Positions 36,101-49,300 of a DNA stretch of 64,000 nucleotides are shown one piece after another. This stretch comes from Bathymodiolus brooksi (lineage: Eukaryota > Mollusca > Bivalvia > Mytilida > Modiolidae): assembly GCA_963680875.1 (NCBI GenBank), contig OY804579.1, positions 30,427,804-30,491,803 of the forward strand, given 5' to 3'. The stretch's first letter is position 1, and every line of letters starts with the position of its first letter. A program made the position numbers and the translations under genes. The notes under the pieces were generated by a model, which saw nothing but the letters and a program-made list of their open reading frames with translations, was not told where the DNA came from and did no database searches.

Positions 36101-38330
36101 CCACAAGTAACTCGTACTCGAAAGTTATATTACAACAAGTATCTCGTACACGAAAGTTTTCTTACCACAAGTAACTCGTACTCTTAAGTTTTCTTACTAC
36201 AAGTAACTCGTACACTAAAATTTTCTTACCACAAGTAACTCGTACACTAAAGTTTTCTTACCACAAGTAACTCGTACTTGAAATATTTATTACCACAAGT
36301 AACTCGTACACTAATGTTTTCTTACCACAAGTAACTCGTACACTAAAGATTTCTTACCACAAGTAACTCGTATTCTAAAGTTTTCTTACCACAAGTAACT
36401 CGTACACTAAAGTTTTCTTACCACAAGTAACTCGTACACTAAAGTTTTCTTACCACAAGTAACTCGTACACTAAAGTTTTCTTACCACAAGTAACTCGTA
36501 CACTAAAGTTTTCTTACCACAAGTAACTCGTACTCTAAAGTTTTCTTACCACAAGTAACTCGTACACTAAAGTTTTCTTACCACAAGTAACTCGTACACT
36601 AAAGTTTTCTTGCCACAAGTAACTCATAAACGAAAGTTTTGTTACCACAAGTAACTCGTACTCTAAAGTTTTCTTACCACAAGTAACTCGTCCACTAAAA
36701 TTTTCTTACTACAAGTAACTCGTACTTGAAAGAATTATTACCACAAGTAACTCGTACACTAAAGTTTTCTTACCTCAAGTAACTCGTACACTAAAGTTTT
36801 CTTACCACAAGTAACTCGTACACTAAAATTTTCTTACCACAAGTAACTCGTACACTAAAGTTTCTTACCACAAGTATCTCGTACTCGAAAGTTATATTAC
36901 AACAAGTATCTCGTACACGAAAGTTTTCTTACCACAAGTAACTCGTACTCTTAAGTTTTCTTACTACAAGTAACTCGTACACTAAAATTTTCTTACCACA
37001 AGTAACTCGTACTCTAAAGTGTTCTTACCACAAGTAACTCGTACACTAAAGTTTTCTTACCACAAGTAACTCGTACTTGAAATATTTATTACCACAAGTA
37101 ACTCGTACACTAATGTTTTCTTACCACAAGTAACTCGTACACTAAAGATTTCTTACCACAGGTAACTCGTATTCTAAAGTTTTCTTACCACAAGTAACTC
37201 GTACACTAAAGTTTTCTTACCACAAGTAACTCGTACACTAAAGTTTTCTTACCACAAGTAACTCGTACTCTAAAGTTTTCTTACTACAAGTAACTCGTAC
37301 ACTAAAGTTTTCTTACCACAAGTAACTCGTACACTAAAATTTTCTTACCACAAGTAACTCGTACACTAAAGTTTCTTACCAGAAGAGTCTCGTACTCGAA
37401 AGTTATATTACAACAAGTATCTCGTACACGAAAGTTTTCTTACCACAAGTAACTCGTACTCTTAAGTTTTCTTACTACAAGTAACTCGTACACTAAAATT
37501 TTCTTACCACAAGTAACTCGTACTCTAAAGTGTTCTTACCACAAGTAACTCGTACACTAAAGTTTTCTTACCTCAAGTAACTCGTACTTGAAATATTTAT
37601 TACCACAAGTAACTCGTACACTAATGTTTTCTTACCACAAGTAACTCGTACACTAAAGATTTCTTACCACAAGTAACTCGTATTCTAATGTTTTCTTACC
37701 ACAAGTAACTCGTACACTAAAGATTTCTTACCACAAGTAACTCGTATTCTAATGTTTTCTTACCACAAGTAACTCGTACACTAAAGTTTTCTTACCACAA
37801 GTAACTCGTACACTAAAGTTTTCTTACCACAAGTAACTCGAACTCTAAAGTTTTCTTACCACAAGTAACTCGTACACTAAAGTTTTCTTACCACAAGTAA
37901 CTCGTACTTGAAAGATTTATTACCACAAGTAACTCGTACACTAAAGTTTTCTTACCACAAGTAACTCGTACACTAAAGTTTTCTTACCACAAGTAACTCG
38001 TACACTAAAGTTTTCTTACCACAAGTAACTCGTACTCCAAAGTTTTCTTACCACAAGTAACTCGTACACTAAAGTTTTCTTACCACAAGTAACTCGTACT
38101 TGAAAGATTTATTACCACAAGTAACTCGTACACTAAAGTTTTCTTACCACAAGTAACTCGTACACTAAAGTTTTCTTACCACAAGTAACTCGTACACTAA
38201 AGTTTTCTTACCACAAGTAACTCGTACTCTAAAGTTTTCTTACCACAAGTAACTCGTACACTAAAGTTTTCTTACCACAAGTAACTCGTACTTGAAAGAT
38301 TTATTACCACAAGTAACTCGTACACTAAAG
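35013..38330 (+). repeat. 2.4-kb offset duplication with a 64-bp insert
   Basis: About 35,013-35,900 is found again at 37,378-38,330. The offset is 2,365 bp at the CCAGAAGAG junction (35013 and 37378) and 2,429 bp at the rare TACTCCAAAG monomer (35599 and 38028). The 64-bp difference is a tandem repeat of two monomers at 37644-37771. The TACTCCAAAG mark is also at 54455 and near 63,593, which ties this part to the right-hand HOR. Between the two copies (36.1-37.3 kb) lie another K-O cassette and a relative of the ACTCATAAACG monomer at 36622. Confidence 0.82.
37644..37771 (+). repeat. 64-bp tandem duplication (N-O dimer twice)
   Basis: The dimer of an N monomer (CTAAAGATTTC) and an O monomer (GTATTCTAATG) is present twice in direct succession, 37644-37707 and 37708-37771. 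Elsewhere the same N-O dimer occurs once. The two copies look identical, so this is a very recent two-monomer gain, and it accounts for the change of offset from 2,365 to 2,429 bp in the surrounding duplication. Confidence 0.9.
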
Positions 38331-38849
38331 TTTTCTTACCACAAGTAACTCGTACACTAAAGTTTTCTTACCACAAGTAACTCGTACACTAAAGTTTTCT
38401 TACCACAAGTAACTCGTACTCTAAAGTTTTCTTACCACAAGTAACTCGTACACTAAAGTTTTCTTACCACAAGTAACTCGTACTCTAAAGTTTTCTTACC
38501 ACAAGTAACTCGTACACTAAAGTTTTCTTACCACAAGTAAATCGTACTCTAAAGTTTTCTTACCACAAGTAACTCGTACACTAAAGTTTTCTTACCACAA
38601 GTAACTCGTACTCTAAAGTTTTGCTACCACAAGTAACTCGTACACTAAAGTTTTCTTACCACAAGTAACTCGTACTTGAAAGATTTATTACCACAAGTAA
38701 CTCGTACACTAAAGTTTTCTTACCTCAAGTAACTCGTACACTAAAGTTTTCTTACCACAAGTAATTCGTACTCTAAAGTTTTCTTACCACAAGTAACTCG
38801 TACACTAAAATTTTCTTACCACAAGTAACTCGTACACTAAATTTTCTTA

Positions 38850-38895
38850 CCACAAGTAACTCGTACTCGAAAGTTATATTACCACAAGTAACTCG
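38850..38895 (+). repeat. Fusion monomer: type D head with K-side tail
   Basis: Type D is normally followed by a TCTCGTACACG monomer and then K. Here the D monomer runs AAGTTATATTACCACAAG straight into the K monomer (TCTTAAG), so one monomer has been lost by an in-register exchange inside TTAC. The same fusion is near 43,314-43,350. This is a clear example of unequal exchange within a shared short motif. Confidence 0.8.
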
Positions 38896-39082
38896 TACTC
38901 TTAAGTTTTCTTACTACAAGTAACTCGTACACTAAAATTTTCTTACCACAAGTAACTCGTACTCTAAAGTTTTCTTACCACAAGTAACTCGTACACTAAA
39001 GTTTTCTTACCACAAGTAACTCGTACTTGAAATATTTATTACCACAAGTAACTCGTACACTAGTGTTTTCTTACCACAAGTA

Positions 39083-40298
39083 ACTCGTACACTAAAGATT
39101 TCTTACCACAAGTAACTCGTATTCTAAAGTTTTACTACCACAAGTAACTCGTACACTAAAGTTTTACTACCACAAGTAACTCGTACACTAAAGTTTTCTT
39201 ACCACAAGTAACTCGTACTCTAAAGTTTTCTTACTACAAGTAACTCGTACACTAAAGTTTTCTTACCACAAGTAACTCGTACTTGAAAGATTTATTACCA
39301 CAAGTAACTCGTACACTAAAGTTTTCTTACCACAAGTAACTCGTACACTAAAGTTTTCTTACCACAAGTAACTCGTACACTAAAGTTTTCTTACCACAAG
39401 TAACTCGTACTCTAAAGTTTTCTTATCACAAGTAACTCGTACACTAAAGTTTTCTTACCACAAGTAACTCGTACTTGAAAGATTTATTACCACAAGTAAC
39501 TCGTACACTAAAGTTTTCTTACCACAAGTAACTCGTACACTAAAGTTTTCTTACCACAAGTAACTCGTACACTAAAGTTTTCTTACCACAAGTAACTCGT
39601 ACTCTAAAGTTTTCTTACCACAAGTAACTCGTACACTAAAGTTTTCTTACCACAAGTAACTCGTACTCTAAAGTTTTCTTACCACAAGTAACTCGTACAC
39701 TAAAGATTTCTTACCACAAGTAACTCGTATTCTAAAGTTTTACTACCACAAGTAACTCGTACACTAAAGTTTTACTACCACAAGTAACTCGTACACTAAA
39801 GTTTTCTTACCACAAGTAACTCGTACTCTAAAGTTTTCTTACTACAAGTAACTCGTACACTAAAGTTTTCTTACCACAAGTAACTCGTACTTGAAAGATT
39901 TATTACCACAAGTAACTCGTACACTAAAGTTTTCTTACCACAAGTAACTCGTACACTAAAGTTTTCTTACCACAAGTAACTCGTACACTAAAGTTTTCTT
40001 ACCACAAGTAACTCGTACTCTAAAGTTTTCTTATCACAAGTAACTCGTACACTAAAGTTTTCTTACCACAAGTAACTCGTACTTGAAAGATTTATTACCA
40101 CAAATAACTCGTACACTAAAGTTTTCTTACCACAAGTAACTCGTACACTAAAGTTTTCTTACCACAAGTAACTCGTACACTAAAGTTTTCTTACCACAAG
40201 TAACTCGTACTCTAAAGTTTTCCTACCACAAGTAACTCGTACACTAAAGTTTTCTTACCACAAGTAACTCGTACTCTAAAGTTTTCTTACCACAAGTA
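39083..40298 (+). repeat. 608-bp tandem duplication
   Basis: Two copies of a 19-monomer unit (19 x 32 = 608): 39,083-39,690 and 39,691-about 40,298. Marks: the N monomer (39083 and 39691), the O monomer with TTTTACTACC (39115 and 39723) and a TTATCAC mark (39424 and 40032). The second copy has private changes such as CAAATAACTCG near 40,102 and TTTTCCTACC near 40,220. No 31-mer lies inside, so the period is an exact multiple of 32. Confidence 0.9.
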
Positions 40299-41579
40299 AC
40301 TCGTACACTAAAGTTTTCTTTCCACAAGTAAATCGTACTCTAAAGTTTTCTTACCACAAGTAACTCGTACACTAAAGTTTTCTTACCACAAGTAAATCGT
40401 ACTCTAAAGTTTTGCTACCACAAGTAACTCGTACACTAAAGTTTTCTTACCACAAGTAACTCGTACTTGAAAGATTTATTACCACAAGTAACTCGTACAC
40501 TAAAGTTTTCTTACCTCAAGTAACTCGTACACTAAAGTTTTCTTACCACAAGTAATTCGTACTCTAAAGTTTTCTTACCACAAGTAACTCGTACACTAAA
40601 ATTTTCTTACCACAAGTAACTCGTACACTAAAGTTTCTTACCACAAGTAACTCGTACTCGAAAGTTATATTACAACAAGTATCTCGTACACGAAAGTTTT
40701 CTTACCACAAGTAACTCGTACTCTTAAGTTTTCTTACTACAAGTAACTCGTACACTAAAATTTTCTTACCACAAGTAACTCGTACTCTAAAGTTTTCTTA
40801 CCACAAGTAACTCGTACACTAAAGTTTTCTTACCACAAGTAACTCGTACTTGAAATATTTATTACCACAAGTAACTCGTACACTAATGTTTTCTTACCAC
40901 AAGTAACTCGTACACTAAAGATTTCTTACCACAAGTAACTCGTATTCTAAAGTTTTCTTACCACAAGTAACTCGTACACTAAAGTTTTCTTACCACAAGT
41001 AACTCGTACACTAAAGTTTTCTTACCACAAATAACTCGTACTCTAAAGTTTTCTTACTACAAGTAACTCGTACACTAAAGTTTTCTTACCACAAGTAACT
41101 CGAACTCTAAAGTTTTCTTACCACAAGTAACTCGTACACTAAAGTTTTCTTACCACAAGTAACTCGTACTTGAAAGATTTATTACCACAAGTAACTCGTA
41201 TTCTAAAGTTTTCTTACCACAAGTAACTCGTACACTAAAGTTTTCTTACCACAAGTAACTCGTACACTAAAGTTTTCTTACCACAAGTAACTCGTACTCT
41301 AAAGTTTTCTTACCACAAGAAACTCGTACACTAAAGTTTTCTTACCACAAGTAACTCGTACTTGAAAGATTTATTACCACAAGTAACTCGTACACTAAAG
41401 ATTTCTTACCACAAGTAACTCGTACTCTAAAGTTTTCTTACCAAAAGTAACTCGTACACTAAAGTTTTCTTACCACAAGTAACTCGTACTCTAAAGTTTT
41501 CTTACCACAAGTAACTCGTACACTAAAGTTTTCTTACCACAAGTAACTCGTACTCTAAAGTTTTCTTACCACAAGTAAC

Positions 41580-42340
41580 TCTTACACTAAAGTTTTCTTA
41601 CCACAAGTAAATCGTACTCTAAAGTTTTCTTACCACAAGTAACTCGTACACTAAAGTTTTCTTACAACAAGTAACTCGTACTCTAAAGTTTTCTTGCCAC
41701 AAGTAACTCGTACACTAAAGTTTTCTTACCACAAGTAACTCGTACTTGAAAAATTTATTACCACAAGTAACTCGTACACTAAAGTTTTCTTAACACAAGT
41801 AACTCGTACAGTAAAGTTTTTTTACCACAAGTAACTCGTAAACTAAATTTTTCTTACCACAAGTAACTCGTACTCTAAAGTTTTCTTACCACAAGTAACT
41901 TGTACACTAAAGTTTTCTTACTACAAGTAACTCGTACTTGAAAGAATTATTACCACAAGTAACTCGTACACTAAAGTTTTCTTACCACAAGTAACTCGTA
42001 CACTAAAGTTTTCTTACCACAAGTAACTCGTACTCTAAAATTTGCTTACCACAAGTAACTCGTACACTAAAGTGTTCTTACCACAAGTAACTCGTACACT
42101 AAAGTTTCTTACCACAAGTAACTCGTACTCGAAAGTTATATTACAACAAGTATCTCGTACACGAAAATTTTCTTACCACAAGTAACTCGTACTCTAAAGT
42201 TTTCTTACTACAAGTAACTCGTACACTAAAGTTTTCTTACAACAAGTAACTCGTACTCTAAAGTTTTCTTACCACAAGTAACTCGTACACTAAAGTTTTC
42301 TTACCACAAGTAACTCGTACTTGAACGATTTATTACCACA
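41580..42340 (+). repeat. Diverged partner of 12.89-13.65 kb
   Basis: Same variant order as 12,890-13,650 at a fixed offset of 28,689 bp. Marks are listed under that entry. This copy is rich in private single-base changes: TTAACAC near 41,790, CAGTAAAG near 41,810, ACTTGTACAC near 41,899, CTTACAAC near 42,237 and GAACGATTT near 42,324. It is one of the least homogenised parts of the window and sits between much more uniform HORs. Confidence 0.78.
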
Positions 42341-43751
42341 AGAAACTCGTACACTAAAGATTTCTTAACACAAGTAACTCGTACACTAAAGATTTCTTAC
42401 CACAAGTAACTCGTACTCTAAAGTTTTCTTACCACAAGTAACTCGTACACGAAAGTTTTCTTACCACAAGTAACTCGTACACTAAAGTTTTCTTACCACA
42501 AGTAACTCGTACTCTAAAGTTTTCTTACTACAAGTAACTCGTACACTAAAGTTTTCTTACCACAAGTAACTCGTACACTAAAGTTTTCTTACCACAAGTA
42601 ACTCGTACTCTAAATTTTCTTACCACAAGTAACTCGTACACTAAAGTTTTCTTACCACAAGTAACTCGTACACTAAAGTTTTCTTACCACAAGTAACTCG
42701 TACACTAAAGTTTTCTTACCACAATTAACTCGTACTCTAAAGTTTTCTTACCACAAGTAACTCTTACACTAAAGTTTTCTTACTACAAGTAACTCGTACT
42801 TGAAAGAATTATTACCACAAGTAACTCGTACACTAAAGTTTTCTTACCACAAGTAACTCGTACACTAAATTTTCTTACCACAAGTAACTCGTACTCTAAA
42901 GTTTTCTTACCACAAGTAACTCGTACACTAAAGTTTTCTTACCACAAGTAACTCGTACTCTAAAGTTTTCTTACCACAAGTAACTCGTACACTAAAGTTT
43001 TCTTACCACAAGTAACTCGTACACTAAAGTTTTCTTACCACAAGTAACTCATAAACGAAAGTTTTGTTACCACAAGTAACTCGTACTCTAAAGTTTTCTT
43101 ACCACAAGTAACTCGTACACTAAAATGTTCTTACTACAAGTAACTCGTACTTGAAAGAATTATTACCACAAGTAACTCGTACACTAAAGTTTTCTTACCT
43201 CAAGTAACTCGTACACTAAAGTTTTCTTACCACAAGTAACTCGTACACTAAAATTTTCTTACCACAAGTAACTCGTACACTAAAGTTTCTTACCACAAGT
43301 ATCTCGTACTCGAAAGTTATATTACCACAAGTAACTCGTACTCTTAAGTTTTCTTACTACAAGTAACTCGTACACTAAAATTTTCTTACCACAAGTAACT
43401 CGTACTCTAAAGTGTTCTTACCACAAGTAACTCGTACATTAAAGTTTTCTTACCACAAGTAACTCGTACTTGAAATATTTATTACCACAAGTAACTCGTA
43501 CACTAATGTTTTCTTACCACAAGTAACTCGTACACTAAAGATTTCTTACCACAGGTAACTCGTATTCTAAAGTTTTCTTACCACAAGTAACTCGTACACT
43601 AAAGTTTTCTTACCACAAGTAACTCGTACACTAAAGTTTTCTTACCACAAGTAACTCGTACTCTAAAGTTTTCTTACTACAAGTAACTCGTACACTAAAG
43701 TTTTCTTACCACAAGTAACTCGAACTCTAAAGTTTTCTTACCACAAGTAAC

Positions 43752-46390
43752 TCGTACACTAAAGTTTTCTTACCACAAGTAACTCGTACTTGAAAGATTT
43801 ATTACCACAAGTAACTCGTACACTAAAGTTTTCTTACCACAAGTAACTCGTACACTAAAGTTTTCTTACCACAAGTAACTCGTACACTAAAGTTTTCTTA
43901 CCACAAGTAACTCGTACTCTAAAGTTTTCTTACCACAAGTAACTCGTACACTAAAGTTTTCTTACCACAAGTAACTTGTACTTGAAAGATTTATTACCAC
44001 AAGTAACTCGTACACTAAAGTTTTCTTACCACAAGTAACTCGTACACTAAAGTTTTCTTACCACAAGTAACTCGTACACTAAAGTTTTCTTACCACAAGT
44101 AACTCGTACTCTAAAGTTTTCTTACCACAAGTAACTCGTACACTAAAGTTTTCTTACCACAAGTAACTCGTACTCTAAAGTTTTCTTACCACAAGTAACT
44201 CGTACACTAAAGTTTTCTTACCACAAGTAAATCGTACTCTAAAGTTTTCTTACCACAAGTAACTCGTACACTAAAGTTTTCTTACCACAAGTAACTCGTA
44301 CTCTAAAGTTTTGCTACCACAAGTAACTCGTACACTAAAGTTTTCTTACCACAAGTAACTCGTACTTGAAAGATTTATTACCACAAGTAACTCGTACACT
44401 AAAGTTTTCTTACCTCAAGTAACTCGTACACTAAAGTTTTCTTACCACAAGTAACTCGTACTCTTAAGTTTTCTTACTACAAGTAACTCGTACACTAAAA
44501 TTTTCTTACCACAAGTAACTCGTACTCTAAAGTGTTCTTACCACAAGTAACTCGTACACTAAAGTTTTCATACCACAAGTAACTCGTACTTGAAATATTT
44601 ATTACCACAAGTAACTCGTACACTAATGTTTTCTTACCACAAGTAACTCGTACACTAAAGATTTCTTACCACAAGTAACTCGTATTCTAAAGTTTTCTTA
44701 CCACAAGTAACTCGTACACTAAAGTTTTCTTACCACAAGTAACTCGTACACTAAAGTTTTCTTACCACAAGAAACTCGTACTCTAAAGTTTTCTTACTAC
44801 AAGTAACTCGTACACTAAAGTTTTCTTACCACAAGTAACTCGAACTCTAAAGTTTTCTTACCACAAGTAACTCATAAACTAAAGTTTGTTACCACAAGTA
44901 ACTCGTACTCTAAAGTTTTCTTACCACAAGTAACTCGTAGACTAAAATTTTCTTACTACAAGTAACTCGTACTTGAAAGAATTATTACCACAAGTAACTC
45001 GTACACTAAAGTTTTCTTACCTCAAGTAACTCGTACACTAAAGTTTTCTTACCACAAGTAACTCGTACACTAAAATTTTCTTACCACAAGTAACTAGTAC
45101 ACTAAAGTTTCTTACCACAAGAGTCTCGTACTCGAAAGTTATATTACAACAAGTATCTCGTACACGAAAGTTTTCTTACCACAAGTAACTCGTACACTAA
45201 AGTTTTCTTACCACAAGTAACTCGTACTTGAAAGATTTATTACCACAAGTAACTCGTACACTAAAGTTTTCTTACCACAAGTAACTCGTACACTAAAGTT
45301 TTCTTACCACAAGTAACTCGTACACTAAAGTTTTCTTACCACAAGTAACTCGTACTCTAAAGTTTTCTTACCACAAGTAACTCGTACACTAAAGTTTTCT
45401 TACCACAAGTAACTTGTACTTGAAAGATTTATTACCACAAGTAACTCGTACACTAAAGTTTTCTTACCACAAGTAACTCGTACACTAAAGTTTTCTTACC
45501 ACAAGTAACTCGTACACTAAAGTTTTCTTACCACAAGTAACTCGTACTCTAAAGTTTTCTTACCACAAGTAACTCGTACACTAAAGTTTTCTTACCACAA
45601 GTAACTCGTACTCTAAAGTTTTCTTACCACAAGTAACTCGTACACTAAAGTTTTCTTACCACAAGTAAATCGTACTCTAAAGTTTTCTTACCACAAGTAA
45701 CTCGTACACTAAAGTTTTCTTACCACAAGTAACTCGTACTCTAAAGTTTTGCTACCACAAGTAACTCGTACACTAAAGTTTTCTTACCACAAGTAACTCG
45801 TACTTGAAAGATTTATTACCACAAGTAACTCGTACACTAAAGTTTTCTTACCTCAAGTAACTCGTACACTAAAGTTTTCTTACCACAAGTAACTCGTACT
45901 CTTAAGTTTTCTTACTACAAGTAACTCGTACACTAAAATTTTCTTACCACAAGTAACTCGTACTCTAAAGTGTTCTTACCACAAGTAACTCGTACACTAA
46001 AGTTTTCATACCACAAGTAACTCGTACTTGAAATATTTATTACCACAAGTAACTCGTACACTAATGTTTTCTTACCACAAGTAACTCGTACACTAAAGAT
46101 TTCTTACCACAAGTAACTCGTATTCTAAAGTTTTCTTACCACAAGTAACTCGTACACTAAAGTTTTCTTACCACAAGTAACTCGTACACTAAAGTTTTCT
46201 TACCACAAGAAACTCGTACTCTAAAGTTTTCTTACTACAAGTAACTCGTACACTAAAGTTTTCTTACCACAAGTAACTCGAACTCTAAAGTTTTCTTACC
46301 ACAAGTAACTCATAAACTAAAGTTTGTTACCACAAGTAACTCGTACTCTAAAGTTTTCTTACCACAAGTAACTCGTACACTAAAATTTTC
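43752..46390 (+). repeat. 1,438-bp tandem pair
   Basis: Copy 1 is about 43,752-45,189 and copy 2 about 45,190-46,390. Marks: type C (43782 and 45220), the ACTTGTACTTG monomer (about 43,974 and 45,412), K (44453 and 45891) and type J (44870 and 46308), all 1,438 apart. This equals 45 monomers minus two bases, with two 31-mers between. At about 46,390 copy 2 jumps from an L monomer straight to the GAGTCTCG junction, a loss of about six monomers (191 bp) compared with 27.2-27.4 kb. Confidence 0.88.
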
Positions 46391-49300
46391 TTACCACAAG
46401 AGTCTCGTACTCGAAAGTTATATTACAACAAGTATCTCGTACACGAAAGTTTTCTTACCACAAGTAACTCGTAGTCTTAAGTTTTCTTACTACAAGTAAC
46501 TCGTACACTAAAATTTTCTTACCACAAGTAACTCGTACTCGAAAGTTTTCTTACCACAAGTAACTCGTACACTAAAGTTTTCTTACCACAAGTAACTCGT
46601 ACTTGAAATATTTATTAGCACAAGTAACTCGTACACTAATGTTTTCTTACCACAAGTAACTCGTACACTAAAGATTTCTTACCACAAGTAACTCGTATTC
46701 TAAAGTTTTCTTACCACAAGTAACTCGTACACTAAAGTTTTCTTACCACAAGTAACTCGTACACTAAAGTTTTCTTACCACAAGTAACTCGTACTCTAAA
46801 GTTTTCTTACTACAAGTAACTCGTACACTAAAGTTTTCTTACCACAAGTAACTCGAACTCTAAAGTTTTCTTACCACAAGTAACTCGTACACTACAGTTT
46901 TCTTACCACAAGTAACTCGTACTTGAAAGATTTATTACCACAAGTAACTCGTACACTAAAGTTTTCTTACCACAAGTAACTCGTACACTAAAGTTTTCTT
47001 ACCACAAGTAACTCGTACACTAAAGTTTTCTTACCACAAGTAACTCGTACACTAAAGTTTTCTTACCACAAGTAACTCGTACTTGAAAGATTTATTACCA
47101 CAAGTAACTCGTACACTAAAGTTTTCTTACCACAAGTAACTCGTACACTAAAGTTTTCTTACCACAAGTAACTCGTACACTAAAGTTTTCTTACCACAAG
47201 TAACTCGTACTCTAAAGTTTTCTTACCACAAGTAACTCGTACACTAAAGTTTTCTTACCACAAGTAACTCGTACTCTAAAGTTTTCTTACCACAAGTAAC
47301 TCGTACACTAAAGTTTTCTTACCACAAGTAACTCGTACTCTAAAGTTTTGCTACCACAAGTAACTCGTACACTAAAGTTTTCTTACCACAAGTAACTCGT
47401 ACTTGAAAGATTTATTACCACAAGTAACTCGTACACTAAAGTTTTCTTACCTCAAGTAACTCGTACACTAAAGTTTTCTTACCACAAGTAATTCGTACTC
47501 TAAAGTTTTCTTACCACAAGTAACTCGTACACTAAAATTTTCTTACCGCAAGTAACTCGTACACTAAAGTTTCTTACCACAAGTAACTCGTACTCGAAAG
47601 TTATATTACAACAAGTATCTCGTACACGAAAGTTTTCTTACCACAAGTAACTCGTACTCTTAAGTTTTCTTACTACAAGTAACTCGTACACTAAAATTTT
47701 CTTACCACAAGTAACTCGTACTCTAAAGTTTTCTTACCACAAGTAACTCGTACACTAAAGTTTTCTTACCACAAGTAACTCGTACTTGAAATATTTATTA
47801 CCACAAGTAACTCGTACACTAATGTTTTCTTACCACAAGTAACTCGTACACTAAAGATTTCTTACCACAAGTAACTCGTATTCTAAAGTTTTCTTACCAC
47901 AAGTAACTCGTACACTAAAGTTTTCTTACCACAAGTAACTCGTACACTAAAGTTTTCTTACCACAAGTAACTCGTACTCTAAAGTTTTCTTACTACAAGT
48001 AACTCGTACACTAAAGTGTTCTTACCACAAGTAACTCGAACTCTAAAGTTTTCTTACCACAAGTAACTCGTACACTAAAGTTTTCTTACCACAAGTAACT
48101 CGTACTTGAAAGATTTATTACCACAAGTAACTCGTACACTAAAGTTTTCTTACCACAAGTAACTCGTACACTAAAGTTTTCTTACCACAAGTAACTCGTA
48201 CTCTAAAGTTTTGCTACCACAAGTAACTCGTACACTAAAGTTTTCTTACCACAAGTAACTCGTACTTGAAAGATTTATTACCACAAGTAACTCGTACACT
48301 AAAGTTTTCTTACCACAAGTAACTCGTACACTAAAGTTTTCTTACCACAAGTAACTCGTACTCTAAAGTTTTCTTACCACAAGTAACTCGTACACTAAAG
48401 TTTTCTTACCACAAATAACTCGTACACTAAAGTTTTCTTACCACAAGTAACTCATAAACGAAAGTTTTTCTACCACAAGTATCTCGTACTCTAAAGTTTT
48501 CTTACCACAAGTAACTCGTACACTAAAATTTTCTTACCACAAGTAACTCGTACTTGAAAGAATTATTACCACAAGTAACTCGTACACTAAAGTTTTCTTA
48601 CCTCAAGTAACTCGTACACTAAAGTTTTCTTACCACAAGTAACTCGTACACTAAAATTTTCTTACCACAAGTAACTCGTACACTAAAGTTTCTTACCACA
48701 AGTATCTCGTACTCTTAAGTTTTCTTACCACAAGTAACTCGTACTCTTAAGTTTTCTTACCACAAGTAACTCGTACTCTAAAGTTTTCTTACCACAAGTA
48801 ACTCGTACACTAAAGTTTTCTTACCACAAGTAACTCGTACACTAAAGTTTTCTTACCACAAGTAACTCGTACTCTAAAGTTTTCTTACTACAAGTAACTC
48901 GTACACTAAAGTTTTCTTACCACAAGTAACTCGAACTCTAAAGTTTTCTTACCACAAGTAACTCATAAACTAAAGTTTGTTACCACAAGTAACTCGTACT
49001 CTAAAGTTTTCTTACCACAAGTAACTCGTACACTAAAATTTTCTTACTACAAGTAACTCGTACTTGAAAGAATTATTACCACAAGTAACTCGTACACTAA
49101 AGTTTTCTTACCTCAAGTAACTCGTACACTAAAGTTTTCTTACCACAAGTAACTCGTACACTAAAATTTTCTTACCACAAGTAACTCGTACACTAAAGTT
49201 TCTTACCAGAAGAGTCTCGTACTCGAAAGTTATATTACAACAAGTATCTCGTACACGAAAGTTTTCTTACCACAAGTAACTCGTACTCTTAAGTTTTCTT

